Part shown: positions 45,824-55,649 of the stretch, piece after piece
Numbering within the stretch: position 1 is the stretch's first letter
Layout: each line of letters opens with the position of its first letter
From: Burkholderia sp.
GTDB taxonomy: Bacteria > Pseudomonadota > Gammaproteobacteria > Burkholderiales > Burkholderiaceae
NCBI GenBank assembly: GCA_031253835.1
Contig: JAIRVP010000015.1
Location: 124,001-188,000, forward strand
Direction of reading: 5' to 3'
Length of the DNA stretch: 64,000 bases
Made by a program: the position numbers and the translations under genes
Notes under the pieces: model-generated
Databases searched by the model: none
Told to the model about the DNA's origin: nothing
The model's input: only the letters and a program-made list of their open reading frames with translations

Positions 45824-46453
45824 ATGAAGCTGATCGGCATGCTGGATTCCCCGTTCGTGCGCCGCGTCGCCATTTCGGCGAAGCTGCTCGACCTGCCGTT
45901 CGAACACGAGTCGATCTCGGTGTTTCGTCATTTCGAGCAGTTCAGCACGTTCAACCCGGTCGTCAAGGCGCCGACGCTCGTGACCGACGACGGTTCGACG
46001 CTGATCGATTCGTCGCTGATCGTCGACTATCTCGATCATCGTGTAGCGCCCGAGCGGCGCCTGCTGCCCGACGCCGCCGATGCGCGGCTGCGCGTGCTCG
46101 TGCCGGTCGGGTTCGCGCTGGCGGCGGCCGAAAAGACCGTCCAGATCGTCTACGAGCAGGCGCTGCGCCCGGCCGACAAGCAGCACGCGCCGTGGATCGA
46201 ACGCGTGCTGAGCCAGCTCGAAGGCGCGTACGGCGCACTGGAGCCGCTCGTCGCGGCAGCAAATGGCTGGTTCGGCGGCGCGCGGCTGCTGCAGTCCGAC
46301 GTGACGGTTGCGGTCGCATGGCGCTTCACGCAGTTCATGGCGGCCGATTACCCGGTGCTCGCGCGGATCGATCCGGCCCGTTATCCGGCGCTGGCCGCGC
46401 ATTCGGCGCGGGCGGAAGCGCTGCCGGCGTTCGTCGAAACGCCGCTCGTCTAG
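45824..46453 (+). CDS. Glutathione S-transferase family protein
   Basis: A 209-residue GST. The thioredoxin-fold N-terminus starts MKLIGMLDSPFVRRVAIS, where the serine in DSPFVRR is in the catalytic position, followed by VVKAPTLVTDDGSTLIDSSLI (glutathione-binding core VKAPTLV and a D-S pair). The helical C-terminal domain covers residues 85-209. Related to YibF-type GSTs. Substrate unknown. Confidence 0.88.
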   Translation: MKLIGMLDSPFVRRVAISAKLLDLPFEHESISVFRHFEQFSTFNPVVKAPTLVTDDGSTLIDSSLIVDYLDHRVAPERRLLPDAADARLRVLVPVGFALAAAEKTVQIVYEQALRPADKQHAPWIERVLSQLEGAYGALEPLVAAANGWFGGARLLQSDVTVAVAWRFTQFMAADYPVLARIDPARYPALAAHSARAEALPAFVETPLV

Positions 46454-46626
46454 GCCCTTCGGTGCGGCGCAATGCCGCGCCACGCCAGGATCCGTCGTCC
46501 GCCCGGCCTTGTCCGGCAAGCCGCTGCCGATTGTTCGCAGCGGCTGACAAGTGACTTCGCATTCGCGCTGTTTATCCGGACGCGGCCGGTCCCTAGAATC
46601 CACTCCATCGAATCACGCATTGCCAG

Positions 46627-46833
46627 ATGGAGCCGATGATGAAAGCCCTGTTCGAATCGAGCCTGTACCACCCGTCCGTCGTGTTGCCGCTTGCCGCGCT
46701 GACGCAGCTGATGGTCGAGCGCGACTTCAATCTCGGCCAGGTCGGGCTGATCATGGCCACGCGCGGTGCCCAGGCGGCCGTGTCGCGTTCGCGCGCGCTG
46801 ATCTTCTGCCGTCACTGCGAAGCGCGCGCGTGA
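46627..46833 (+). CDS. Conserved-looking small protein of unknown function (68 residues)
   Basis: A 68-residue product, MEPMMKALFESSLYHPS, with VLPLAALTQLMVERDFN and ending in the pair CRHCEARA, two cysteines three apart. A second start (ATG 46636) is possible. It has an upstream TAGAAT -10-like box at 46595 and a perfect intrinsic terminator 70 bases downstream, so it looks like an independent transcription unit. I do not recognise the family. Confidence 0.55.
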   Translation: MEPMMKALFESSLYHPSVVLPLAALTQLMVERDFNLGQVGLIMATRGAQAAVSRSRALIFCRHCEARA

Positions 46834-46855
46834 ACGCGTCTGCATCGAGAGGATG

Positions 46856-46888
46856 AAAAAAAGCCCGGCCGGCGCAAGCCGGTCGGGC
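46856..46888 (-). terminator. Intrinsic terminator of the ProP-like transporter gene
   Basis: Minus strand: a 10-bp GC-rich stem with one G-U pair (arms 46888-46879 and 46872-46863) followed by seven T residues, 55 bases after the transporter stop. Confidence 0.85.
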
Positions 46889-46905
46889 GGATCGGGTTCG
46901 ATCGG

Positions 46906-46930
46906 GCCCCGGCTTCGGCCGGGGCTTTTT
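46906..46930 (+). terminator. Intrinsic terminator of the 68-residue gene
   Basis: GCCCCGGC-TTCG-GCCGGGGC followed by TTTTT: an 8-bp stem with the very stable TTCG (UUCG) tetraloop. It lies back to back with the minus-strand terminator at 46856. Confidence 0.9.
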
Positions 46931-46943
46931 CATGGAGCGACGC

Positions 46944-48434
46944 TCACGCGCGTGCCGGCGTCGCGACGCCGTACATTTCCGGTGCATCGTCCTCTTCGCG
47001 CAGCTTGCGCGCGAGCTGGTGCGCCTCGCGGCGCGTCGCGACGGCCGGCGGCGAGCCCTTCAGCGGCTGGCGCGCGGTTTCGGCGAGTGCGACCACCGAC
47101 ACGATGCCGATCACGGCGGCGCCCATCATGTAGTACGCGGGCATCATCAGGTTGTGCGTCACGTCGACGAGCCACGCGGTCATCAGCGGCGTCGTGCCGC
47201 CGAACAGCGACACCGACACGTTGAAGCCGATCGCGAGCGCGCCGTAGCGGATTTCGGTCGGGAACAGCGCCGGCAGTGCCGACGGCATCACGCCGGTGAA
47301 GCACGACAGCAGCACGCCGAGGATCAGCAGGCCGCCGAACACCGACGCGGTGGTGCCGGCGTGAATCAGCATCATCGACGGGATCGACAGCACGAGCAGG
47401 CCGACGCAGCCGGCGAGCATCACGGGCTTGCGGCCGACCGTGTCCGACAGGCGGCCGGCGTACAGCGTCATGGGCATCATCAGCACCATCACGATCAGCA
47501 CGAGCACGAGGCTGTGCGATTCGTCGAAGTGGAGCGTCGACGACATGAAGCTCGGCAGGTACGACAGCACCATGTAGTCGGTCACGTTGAAGATCAGCAC
47601 GAGGCCGACGCACAGCAGCAGCGCACGCCAGTTGCGCATCAGCGTGTCGCGGAAACGTGCCTTCGGCACGGCCTTGTCCTGCGCTTCGCGCGCTTCGGCC
47701 TGGCGCTTGAACGCCGGCGTTTCCTCGAGCTTCATCCGGATGTAGAGACCGATCAGGCCGAGCGGGCCGGCGATCAGGAACGGCACGCGCCAGCCCCACG
47801 ACAGCAGCGCTTCCTGCGACAGCGACGCGGTCAGCAGCGCGACGACGCCGGCGCCCATCACGTAACCGATCAGCGTGCCGAACTCGAGGAAGCTGCCCAT
47901 GAAGCCGCGGCGCTTGTCGGTCGAGAATTCGGCGATGAAGGTGGCTGCGCCGCCGTATTCGCCGCCGGTCGAGAAGCCCTGCACGAGGCGGGCGACGAGC
48001 AGCAGCACGGGCGCCATGATGCCGATCGACGCGTAGCTGGGGATCAGGCCGATCGCGAAGGTGCCGACGGCCATCATGATCATCGTCGCGGCGAGCACGC
48101 GCTGACGGCCGATGCGGTCGCCGAGCGGGCCGAACACCATGCCGCCGAGCGGGCGCACGAGGAACGCGGCCGCGAACGTGCCGAAGGTCGCGAGCAGCTG
48201 CGCGGACGGGCTGCTGGACGGGAAGAACACCTTGCCGAGCGTGACGGCGATGTAGCTGTAGACGCCGAAGTCGAACCATTCCATCGCATTGCCGATGGCC
48301 ATCGCGCTGACGGCGCGCTTGAGCAGGCTCTGGTCGACGACGGTAATGTCGTCCGCGGTGAGCGGGGCCTCGCCGGACGGCGAGGCGGTGGAAGAAGCAG
48401 CGGTCGGGCTGACGTGTGTTGCGGTCAAGGTCAT
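46944..48434 (-). CDS. proP: ProP-like MFS transporter (metabolite:H+ symporter family)
   Basis: A 496-residue, 12-helix symporter of the MHS family. MAIGNAMEWFDFGVYSY opens helix 1, GPLGDRIGRQRVL is the helix 2-3 loop, and FSTGGEYGGAATF and FLEFGTLIGYVMG match ProP-type proline/betaine transporters. The cytoplasmic C-terminus is charged and could be the coiled-coil osmosensing tail region, though short. The ATG at 48434 has AAAGGAG 6 bases upstream. Osmoprotectant specificity is inferred from similarity; citrate or other carboxylates are possible. Confidence 0.86.
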   Translation of the reverse strand: MTLTATHVSPTAASSTASPSGEAPLTADDITVVDQSLLKRAVSAMAIGNAMEWFDFGVYSYIAVTLGKVFFPSSSPSAQLLATFGTFAAAFLVRPLGGMVFGPLGDRIGRQRVLAATMIMMAVGTFAIGLIPSYASIGIMAPVLLLVARLVQGFSTGGEYGGAATFIAEFSTDKRRGFMGSFLEFGTLIGYVMGAGVVALLTASLSQEALLSWGWRVPFLIAGPLGLIGLYIRMKLEETPAFKRQAEAREAQDKAVPKARFRDTLMRNWRALLLCVGLVLIFNVTDYMVLSYLPSFMSSTLHFDESHSLVLVLIVMVLMMPMTLYAGRLSDTVGRKPVMLAGCVGLLVLSIPSMMLIHAGTTASVFGGLLILGVLLSCFTGVMPSALPALFPTEIRYGALAIGFNVSVSLFGGTTPLMTAWLVDVTHNLMMPAYYMMGAAVIGIVSVVALAETARQPLKGSPPAVATRREAHQLARKLREEDDAPEMYGVATPARA

Positions 48435-49307
<873 letters not shown>

Positions 49308-49334
49308 GCGCGGCCGCGGTGCGGGCCGTGGGCG

Positions 49335-50069
49335 TCAGGTCGTTTCGGCAGCACCCGCGTCGGCCGACGTGCGCCACACGCAGGTGCCCTTGACCGACTT
49401 GTCGAGCTCGTCGAGCTGCGCCTGGTGCGCGGCGAGCTCGTCGTCGCTCGCGGCCACCACGGCCAGGTCGAGCGCGGCGAGCGACACGCGCTGACCATTC
49501 CCCGCGCTGCCGTCGGCGCCCCCGTCGTCGAGCATGTCGATCACGAGGCTGTCCTGGCCGCGCGTCATCGCGAGATACACCTCGGCGAGCAGCTCCGAGT
49601 CGAGCAGTGCGCCGTGCAGCGTCCGGTGTGCGTTGCTGATGCCGAAGCGGTCGCACAGCGCGTCGAGCGAGTTGCGCTTGCCGGGGAACATCTGCTTCGC
49701 CTGCACGAGCGTGTCGATCACGCCGCCGCACTGTTCGGTGAACGGCGGCTGGTCGAGCCGCGCGAATTCGGCGTCGAGGAAGCCCAGGTCGAACGGCGCG
49801 TTGTGGATGATCAGCTCGGCGTCCTTCACGAAGTCGCGGATCTGGTTGGCGACTTCCGCGAATTTCGGCTTGTCGCTGAGGAATTCGGTGGTGAGGCCGT
49901 GCACCGCCAGTGCGCCCGGATCGCTGTCGCGCTCGGGGTTCACGTAGAAGTGCAGGTTGTTGCCGGTGAGCCGCCGGTTCAGCAGCTCGACGCAGCCGAT
50001 TTCGATGAGGCGGTCGCCCGTGCGGGCGTTCAGGCCGGTGGTTTCGGTATCGAGAATGATCTGGCGCAT
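49335..50069 (-). CDS. dnaQ: DNA polymerase III epsilon subunit (3'-5' proofreading exonuclease)
   Basis: A 244-residue DEDDh exonuclease. Exo I DTETTG gives Asp7 and Glu9, Exo II HNAPFDLGF gives Asp94, and Exo III HRTLHGALLDSEL gives His152 and Asp157. The C-terminal tail binds the polymerase alpha subunit; a clamp-binding QxxLF-type site could be present around QRVSLAAL. The rnhA-dnaQ neighbourhood is conserved widely, including E. coli, where the genes are divergent; here rnhA is upstream on the same strand. Confidence 0.96.
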   Translation of the reverse strand: MRQIILDTETTGLNARTGDRLIEIGCVELLNRRLTGNNLHFYVNPERDSDPGALAVHGLTTEFLSDKPKFAEVANQIRDFVKDAELIIHNAPFDLGFLDAEFARLDQPPFTEQCGGVIDTLVQAKQMFPGKRNSLDALCDRFGISNAHRTLHGALLDSELLAEVYLAMTRGQDSLVIDMLDDGGADGSAGNGQRVSLAALDLAVVAASDDELAAHQAQLDELDKSVKGTCVWRTSADAGAAETT

Positions 50070-50107
50070 GTCGGGGAAAACGAGGAAAACAGGGGAACGG
50101 CCGGTGT

Positions 50108-50551
50108 TCAGGCCGTCAGCGATTCGACGCCGCGATTAGCGAGTGCATCCGCGCGCTCGTTTTCGGGATGGCCCGCGTGACCCTTGACCCAGCGCCACTC
50201 GACTTCATGCTGCGCGACGAGCGCGTCGAGCCGCTTCCACAGGTCGGCGTTCTTCACGGGTGTCTTCGCCGCGGTGACCCAGCCTTTCTTCTTCCAGCCG
50301 TGGATCCACTCGCTGATGCCTTTCTGCACGTACTGCGAGTCGGTATGCACGACCACCTGGCACGGCCGCTTCAGCGCCTCGAGCGCGGCGATCACGCCCA
50401 TCAGCTCCATGCGGTTGTTGGTCGTGTTCGGCTCGCCGCCGAACAGCTCCTTCTCTTTGTCGCCGTAGCGCATCAGTGCGCCCCAGCCGCCGGGGCCGGG
50501 GTTGCCCTTGCAGGCGCCGTCGGTATAGATGTCGATGGTATCGGGTGTCAT
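50108..50551 (-). CDS. rnhA: Ribonuclease HI
   Basis: A 147-residue RNase HI that cleaves RNA in RNA-DNA hybrids. All four catalytic acidic residues are visible: Asp11 in YTDGAC, Glu49 in NRMEL, Asp71 in HTDSQYV and Asp135 in ERADALAN. The basic handle KKKGW is present. Its start overlaps the methyltransferase stop (ATGA), so the two are coupled, and dnaQ follows after 38 bases. Confidence 0.96.
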   Translation of the reverse strand: MTPDTIDIYTDGACKGNPGPGGWGALMRYGDKEKELFGGEPNTTNNRMELMGVIAALEALKRPCQVVVHTDSQYVQKGISEWIHGWKKKGWVTAAKTPVKNADLWKRLDALVAQHEVEWRWVKGHAGHPENERADALANRGVESLTA

Positions 50552-51360
50552 GAATGTTCTTGATGGGTAGTCGGGGAGGCCGCCGGCGTCAGGCCCGGTG
50601 CGAGCACGGGCTTCTTCATCTTGATCTGGCCGACGAGGCGCATGCCGCGCACGCGCTTGACGGCCGTCACCATGTAGACGGCGCCGAAGATCGGCCACCA
50701 GCGATCGCCGGCGGCCTCCATGAAGCCGTAACGGGCCAGCCACTTGTCGGTGACGAGCGGCGGCCGGTAGCAGCCGAAACGGCCGCGCTCGAGGTCGAAG
50801 CCGAGCAGCTTGATCCAGTCCTTGAGCCGGATGAACGCGATCTGGTCGCGCGTGGCCGGCACGAACGGGCGGTTCGCCATGCGCCCGAACGACTGGCGCA
50901 TGCCCCACAGGCTGAGCGAATTGAAGCCGGTGATCACGAGCTGGCCTTCCGGCATCAGTACGCGCTCGGCCTCGCGCAGCAGGCGGTGCGGATCGGACGT
51001 GAATTCGAGCGTGTGCGGCATCACGATCAGGTCGACGCTCTGCGACTCGAACGGCAGGTCGAGCAGGTCGCACCAGGTCGTGCTGCGATCGTCGGGCGCG
51101 TGTTCCGGCGCGTGTGCCTCGCGTGCCCACGGGTACTGGTACGGCGCGCTTGCGCCGCTCGCCGGGTCGAGCACGAGGCCGCGATACGGCATGCGGTTCT
51201 CGCGCAGCGCGTCGAGCTGCGGCAAGCCGAGCTGCAGCGCGTGGAATCCGAAGACGTCGGACACGATCCGGTCGAGCTGCGCCTGCTCCCAGCCCAGCAC
51301 GTAGCGGCCGGGAGGCGAGTCGGTCCAGGCGGGCCAGTCTATAATTTGACGATCAGACAT
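50548..51360 (-). CDS. SAM-dependent methyltransferase (YafS-like)
   Basis: A 270-residue class I methyltransferase of the Methyltransf_11 type found next to rnhA/gloB in many proteobacteria (YafS in E. coli). Unlike most, the first motif region is weak; [20 protein letters not shown] is motif II-III (core [13 protein letters not shown]) and [16 protein letters not shown] is a typical later strand. Its substrate is not known. Its start codon is only 18 bases from that of gloB on the other strand. Confidence 0.88.
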   Translation of the reverse strand: MSDRQIIDWPAWTDSPPGRYVLGWEQAQLDRIVSDVFGFHALQLGLPQLDALRENRMPYRGLVLDPASGASAPYQYPWAREAHAPEHAPDDRSTTWCDLLDLPFESQSVDLIVMPHTLEFTSDPHRLLREAERVLMPEGQLVITGFNSLSLWGMRQSFGRMANRPFVPATRDQIAFIRLKDWIKLLGFDLERGRFGCYRPPLVTDKWLARYGFMEAAGDRWWPIFGAVYMVTAVKRVRGMRLVGQIKMKKPVLAPGLTPAASPTTHQEHS

Positions 51361-51378
51361 AACGATGATTGCGCGCCC

Positions 51379-52185
51379 ATGAACGAGCTGGAATACGTGC
51401 CGGTTCCGGCATTCGAAGACAACTATATCTGGCTCGTCTCGGACGGCCGCGATGCAATCGCCGTCGATCCGGGTGAAGCCGCGCCCGTACGCCGGGTTCT
51501 TGCCGAACGAGGCTGGCGGTTGACCGCTATTTTACTCACGCACCACCATGCCGACCACGTCGGCGGTGTCGAGGCGCTGCGCAATAGCCAACCGGCCGAT
51601 GCTCCGCTGGCCGTTTACGGCCCCGCGGCCGAAGCGATCGGCGTGGTCACGCGGCCGCTGGCGGGCGGCGATCGCGTGACGCTCGATGCTCCGGCCGTCG
51701 CGTTCGACGTGCTCGACGTACCGGGCCACACGCGTGGGCACATTGCGTATTTCCAGACGGCCGGGCAGCGCAACGCGGCGCCGCACGTGTTCTGCGGCGA
51801 CACGCTGTTCTCGTGCGGCTGCGGCCGCCTGTTCGAGGGCACGCCCGCACAGATGCTCGCGTCGCTCGACGCGCTCGCGGCGCTGCCGGGCGACACGCGC
51901 GTGCATTGTGCACACGAATACACGCTGTCCAATATCCGCTTCGCGCTCGCATGCGAGCCGGGCAATGCGGCGCTCGCCGCGTGGCGCGACGAAGCGCAGG
52001 CGCTGCGCGCGCGCGGCGTGCCGACGCTGCCCACTACGATTGCTCACGAGCGTGCCGTTAACCCGTTCATGCGGGCCGGCAGCGCGGCGATTCATGCGAC
52101 GCTCGAGGCCGAGCTGCACGAAGCAGTGCCGGATCGTCTGGCGGCATTCACGCTGATGCGCGAGTGGAAAAACCGGTTCCGATGA
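51379..52185 (+). CDS. gloB: Hydroxyacylglutathione hydrolase (glyoxalase II)
   Basis: A 268-residue metallo-beta-lactamase-fold thioesterase that splits S-lactoylglutathione to lactate and glutathione, completing methylglyoxal detoxification. The metal motif THHHADHVGG gives His55, His57, Asp59 and His60; GHTRGHI, GDTLFSCGCGRLFEG (core GDTLFS) and CAHEYTLSN supply the remaining ligands and glutathione contacts. Length is normal. A plus-strand TATAAT lies at 51340-51345 inside the divergent methyltransferase gene. Confidence 0.96.
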   Translation: MNELEYVPVPAFEDNYIWLVSDGRDAIAVDPGEAAPVRRVLAERGWRLTAILLTHHHADHVGGVEALRNSQPADAPLAVYGPAAEAIGVVTRPLAGGDRVTLDAPAVAFDVLDVPGHTRGHIAYFQTAGQRNAAPHVFCGDTLFSCGCGRLFEGTPAQMLASLDALAALPGDTRVHCAHEYTLSNIRFALACEPGNAALAAWRDEAQALRARGVPTLPTTIAHERAVNPFMRAGSAAIHATLEAELHEAVPDRLAAFTLMREWKNRFR

Positions 52186-52270
52186 TGATTTCCGGAGGAC
52201 TCCAAAGCTCAAGCGGTGTCTGTAAAAATTGCTCCAAATGTAGGATTTCGCTGAGTTTTCGGTGTTTTTA

Positions 52271-52299
52271 TTGACGTGAAGCACGCACTTCCGTAGTAT
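52271..52299 (+). promoter_or_regulatory. Sigma70 promoter of the mltD-like gene
   Basis: TTGACG (52271-52276), a 17-base spacer and TAGTAT (52294-52299) form a near-consensus promoter in an AT-rich gap, 38 bases before the ATG at 52337. Confidence 0.75.
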
Positions 52300-52336
52300 C
52301 GCCTGCAATTTCCAGCCGTCGGAAGCCGAGATTTTC

Positions 52337-53911
52337 ATGCGACTTATATTGAGTGCGATGGTGGTCCTGCTACTCGCCGCTTGTGCGAGCCAGGCCCCTG
52401 TCGCCAACAACGCCGCCGATTCGCAGGCGACGTCCAACTACCTCCGTAAATCAGCCACCGCCAAAGAAACTGTCGACGTCGACAAGCAATCCGTCGGCGA
52501 CCTGACCAGTGCCGACTCCGATCTGTGGGGTCGCATCCGCCGCGGCTTCCAGATGCCCGACCTGCAGAGCGACCTCGTCGACATGCAGACGACCTGGTAC
52601 ACGCAGCGTCCCGATTACGTGCAGCGCATGACCGAGCGCTCGCAGAAGTACCTGTATCACATCGTCGAGGAGCTCGAGGCGCGTCACATGCCGACCGAGC
52701 TCGCGCTGCTGCCGTTCATCGAGTCCGCGTACAACCCGCAGGCGCTGTCGGTCGCGAAGGCGGCCGGCATGTGGCAGTTCATGCCCGGCACGGGCCGCAC
52801 GTACAACCTGAAGCGCAACATGTGGCAGGACGAGCGTCGCGACGTGCTCGCGTCGACGAGCGCCGCGCTCGACTACCTGTCGCGCCTGCATGACATGTTC
52901 GGCGACTGGTACCTGGCGCTGGCCGCATACAACTGGGGCGAGGGCAACGTGCAGCGCGCGATCGCGCGCAACCAGGCGGCCGGCCTGCCGACCGACTACC
53001 AGAGCCTGCGGATGCCGAACGAGACGCGCAACTACGTGCCGAAGCTGCAGGCCGTGAAGAACATCATCGCGAGCCCGCAGCAGTATGGCCTGACGCTGCC
53101 GGAGATCCCGAACCACCCGTATTTCGTGACGGTCACGACGTCGCGCGACATCGACGTCGTGGTGGCGGCGAAGCTTGCGAACCTGTCGCTCGACGAGTTC
53201 CGCTCGCTGAACCCGTCGTTCTCGAAGCCGGTGATCCTCGGCGCGACCGAGCCGCAGATCCTGCTGCCGTTCGACAACGCGTCGGCGTTCGAAAAGAACC
53301 TGAAGGCCTACAACGGCCAGCTGTCGACGTGGACCACCTACACGGTGAGCGAGCGTGCGCGGCCGGCTGCGATCGCCGAGAAGATCGGCGTCGATGCCGA
53401 CACGCTGATGTCGGTCAACAAGATTCCGGCCGGCATGCGCCTGAAGCCGGGCTCGACGATCGTCGTGCCGCGCGGCGACGATGACGACGAGGACATCAGC
53501 GCCGACGTCGCCGAAAACGGCGCGCTCGCGATGGAGCCCGACGTACCCGATACGCGCAAGATGCTGATCCGCGTGCGCCGCAAGCAGTCGATGGCGGCGA
53601 TCGCCGGCCGCTACGGCGTGTCGGTCGGCCAGCTGAAGGCGTGGAACCGCACGCACCGCGATCTCGCGATGCCGGGCCAGGCGCTCGTGCTGCACGTGCC
53701 GGTCGGCCGTTCGGTGCCGGCGGAGCCCGGTCCGGAGCGGATCGCGACCACGGCCGGCGGCGCGCATATCGAGCGCGCCAGCTTGGCAGTGGGCGGCAAG
53801 TCGCACGGTGCGAAGCGCGGTGCCGCGAAGCCGGCGGCCAAGTCGGCGAAGGCAGCGCCCGCGAAGGCGGCGCCGGCCAAGGCCGCCGCACACAAGGGCA
53901 AGAAGAAGTAA
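52337..53911 (+). CDS. mltD: Membrane-bound lytic murein transglycosylase D with LysM repeats
   Basis: A 524-residue lipoprotein lytic transglycosylase that cleaves peptidoglycan glycan strands. The signal peptide ends in lipobox LAAC (Cys16). The SLT domain has the catalytic Glu129 in PFIESAYNP and the AAGMWQFMPGTGRTY and AAYNWGEGNVQRAI motifs. Two LysM segments follow, at about residues 340-385 (TYTVSERARPAAIAEKIG core) and 415-460 (RVRRKQSMAAIAGRYG core). The tail from about 480 is Ala/Lys-rich and very basic, as in other Burkholderia MltD proteins. Confidence 0.93.
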   Translation: MRLILSAMVVLLLAACASQAPVANNAADSQATSNYLRKSATAKETVDVDKQSVGDLTSADSDLWGRIRRGFQMPDLQSDLVDMQTTWYTQRPDYVQRMTERSQKYLYHIVEELEARHMPTELALLPFIESAYNPQALSVAKAAGMWQFMPGTGRTYNLKRNMWQDERRDVLASTSAALDYLSRLHDMFGDWYLALAAYNWGEGNVQRAIARNQAAGLPTDYQSLRMPNETRNYVPKLQAVKNIIASPQQYGLTLPEIPNHPYFVTVTTSRDIDVVVAAKLANLSLDEFRSLNPSFSKPVILGATEPQILLPFDNASAFEKNLKAYNGQLSTWTTYTVSERARPAAIAEKIGVDADTLMSVNKIPAGMRLKPGSTIVVPRGDDDDEDISADVAENGALAMEPDVPDTRKMLIRVRRKQSMAAIAGRYGVSVGQLKAWNRTHRDLAMPGQALVLHVPVGRSVPAEPGPERIATTAGGAHIERASLAVGGKSHGAKRGAAKPAAKSAKAAPAKAAPAKAAAHKGKKK

Positions 53912-53979
53912 CGCGGCTGCCCTGCGCAACGGGCGGTCCGGTCCGCGCGATTGCGCTATCATCCGACGAAATGCGACGA

Positions 53980-54008
53980 AACGCCGTCACCGAGGTGACG
54001 GCGTTTTC
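53980..54008 (+). terminator. Intrinsic terminator after mltD
   Basis: A 10-bp stem (ACGCCGTCAC with GTGACGGCGT, loop CGAG) is followed by TTTCG-type sequence (TTTT). It lies 68 bases after mltD and 58 before the MFS gene. Confidence 0.7.
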
Positions 54009-54065
54009 GTTTGTGCGCGGCGCGGCGGCGCTGCTTCAGGCGTCTTCATCTAACAAGGGAAAGCG

Positions 54066-55283
54066 ATGTCGTCGGTGCAGGTGAGGGTGCTCGCGCTGTT
54101 TTCGGTCGGGTATTTCGTGTCGTATGTGTTTCGCGGGGTCAATCTGGGCTTCGCGCCGTTCGTCACGCACGAGCTCGGGCTGTCGGCCGCCGATCTCGGC
54201 CTGCTGACCAGCCTCTATTTCCTCGGCTTCGCCGGCGCGCAGATTCCGGCCGGCGTGATGCTCGACCACTTCGGCCCGCGTCGCGTGACGGCCGGCATGC
54301 TGCTGTTCGCGGCGGCCGGTGCGGCCGTGTTCGGCGCCGCGCACAGCCTCGGCGCGATGATGGCCGGCCGGCTGCTGATCGGTGTCGGCGTATCGGTGTG
54401 TCTCGGCGCGGCGTTCAAGGCGCTCGCGCAGCATTTCCCGGTCGGCCGGCTGCCGCTCGTCAACGGCCTCGTGATGGCGGTGGGCGGCCTCGGCGGCGTG
54501 ATGGTCGGCTCGCCGCTGACCTGGCTGCTCGGCTGGACGAGCTGGCGCGCGATCTGTTTCGGCCTCGCGGTGCTGACGGTGATCGTTGCGGCGTCGATCG
54601 GCTTGGGCGCTCCCGAGGCGAAGCAGGTACGCCACCAGGGCGGGCTCGTCAGCCAGTTCAAGGGCACGTGGCATATCCTGAGCAGCCGTGCGTTCTGGAA
54701 GATCTCGTCGTTCTCCGTCGTCACGCAGGGCGTGTTCTATGCGATGCAGTCGCTGTGGGTCGGGCCGTACCTGCGCGATGTCGCGGGGTTCGATGCGCCG
54801 CACGCCGCGCGCCTCGTGTCGGTGCTCGGCTTCGCGATGATGGCCGGCTGCGTCGGCTTCGGCGCGGCGGCGCGCATGCTCGAGCGCCGTGGCGTGTCGG
54901 TCTACGCGTTCTGCGGCATCGGGATGGCGCTGTTCGTCGCGACGCAGGTCGCGATCGTCGCGGGCGTGCCGCTGCCGCCGGCCGCGCTGTGGGCGGCATA
55001 CGGGATGTTCGGCGGCGTCGGCATCCTGACCTACGCGGTCATGGCCGGGCACTTTCCCGCCCATCTGATCGGCCGCGCGAACACGACGCTCACGCTCGTG
55101 ATCTTCCTGCTGATCTTTGCATTCCAGATCGGCGTCGGCGCGGTGCTGTCGCACTGGCCGTCGGTCGACGGACGTTATCCGGCCGCCGCGCACGTCACCG
55201 CATGGGGCGTGCTGCTCGCGCTGCAGCTCGCGAGCGCGGTCTGGTACGTATGGCCCGCGCGCGGCGCTGGCCAAGCGCACTGA
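54066..55283 (+). CDS. MFS transporter (sugar-phosphate/ACS-like group)
   Basis: A 405-residue, 12-helix MFS protein. GYFVSYVFRGVNLGFAPF in helix 1, LTSLYFLGFAGAQIPAGVMLDHFGPRR (core QIPAGVMLDHFGPRR) between helices 2 and 3 and the GRANTTLTLVIF segment are typical of nitrate/sialate-type MFS importers. AAGGGA precedes the ATG. It is alone between mltD and carA. Substrate unknown. Confidence 0.85.
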   Translation: MSSVQVRVLALFSVGYFVSYVFRGVNLGFAPFVTHELGLSAADLGLLTSLYFLGFAGAQIPAGVMLDHFGPRRVTAGMLLFAAAGAAVFGAAHSLGAMMAGRLLIGVGVSVCLGAAFKALAQHFPVGRLPLVNGLVMAVGGLGGVMVGSPLTWLLGWTSWRAICFGLAVLTVIVAASIGLGAPEAKQVRHQGGLVSQFKGTWHILSSRAFWKISSFSVVTQGVFYAMQSLWVGPYLRDVAGFDAPHAARLVSVLGFAMMAGCVGFGAAARMLERRGVSVYAFCGIGMALFVATQVAIVAGVPLPPAALWAAYGMFGGVGILTYAVMAGHFPAHLIGRANTTLTLVIFLLIFAFQIGVGAVLSHWPSVDGRYPAAAHVTAWGVLLALQLASAVWYVWPARGAGQAH

Positions 55284-55387
55284 TCCGGCGGTACGCTGAC
55301 GGGTAGGGCGGCTGCGGAAACGGGGCCGCAGCACGTTGCCGCCGCGCTTCCGCGCGCGGTGCGTGCGCGATCGGACGGCCATATCGA

Positions 55388-55417
55388 TTGAAGATAGGGC
55401 CATTTTCAGGCTATAAT
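55388..55417 (+). promoter_or_regulatory. Sigma70 promoter of the carA-leuE-carB operon
   Basis: TTGAAG (55388-55393), 18 bases, then a perfect TATAAT (55412-55417). The start of transcription would be about 225 bases before carA, giving a long leader (to 55649) with no obvious leader peptide. Confidence 0.75.
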
Positions 55418-55649
55418 TTGAAAGTTTGTGCTGATCAACCTCGCACCCTAGCGCCTACCTCATTCATCCCGTTCATCCGCCGCACGCCACCTGCCGGGCG
55501 ATGCCGCGAAGCCTCGTGCGCCACGCGCCGGGTTCGCGACTCGACAACGCAGGCCGCGTCCAGCAAGCGACCGCGCGCGCCCACGCAGCGCGGCGCTCGC
55601 GCGGCAGGGTAAACAGGTCGGCAGCAGGGTGTTCCCCAAGGAGCCTCCC

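Noticed and set aside
55418..55649. Leader peptide or PyrR-type attenuator before carA
   Set aside because: No short frame with pyrimidine- or arginine-related codon runs and no terminator/antiterminator pair could be drawn with confidence.
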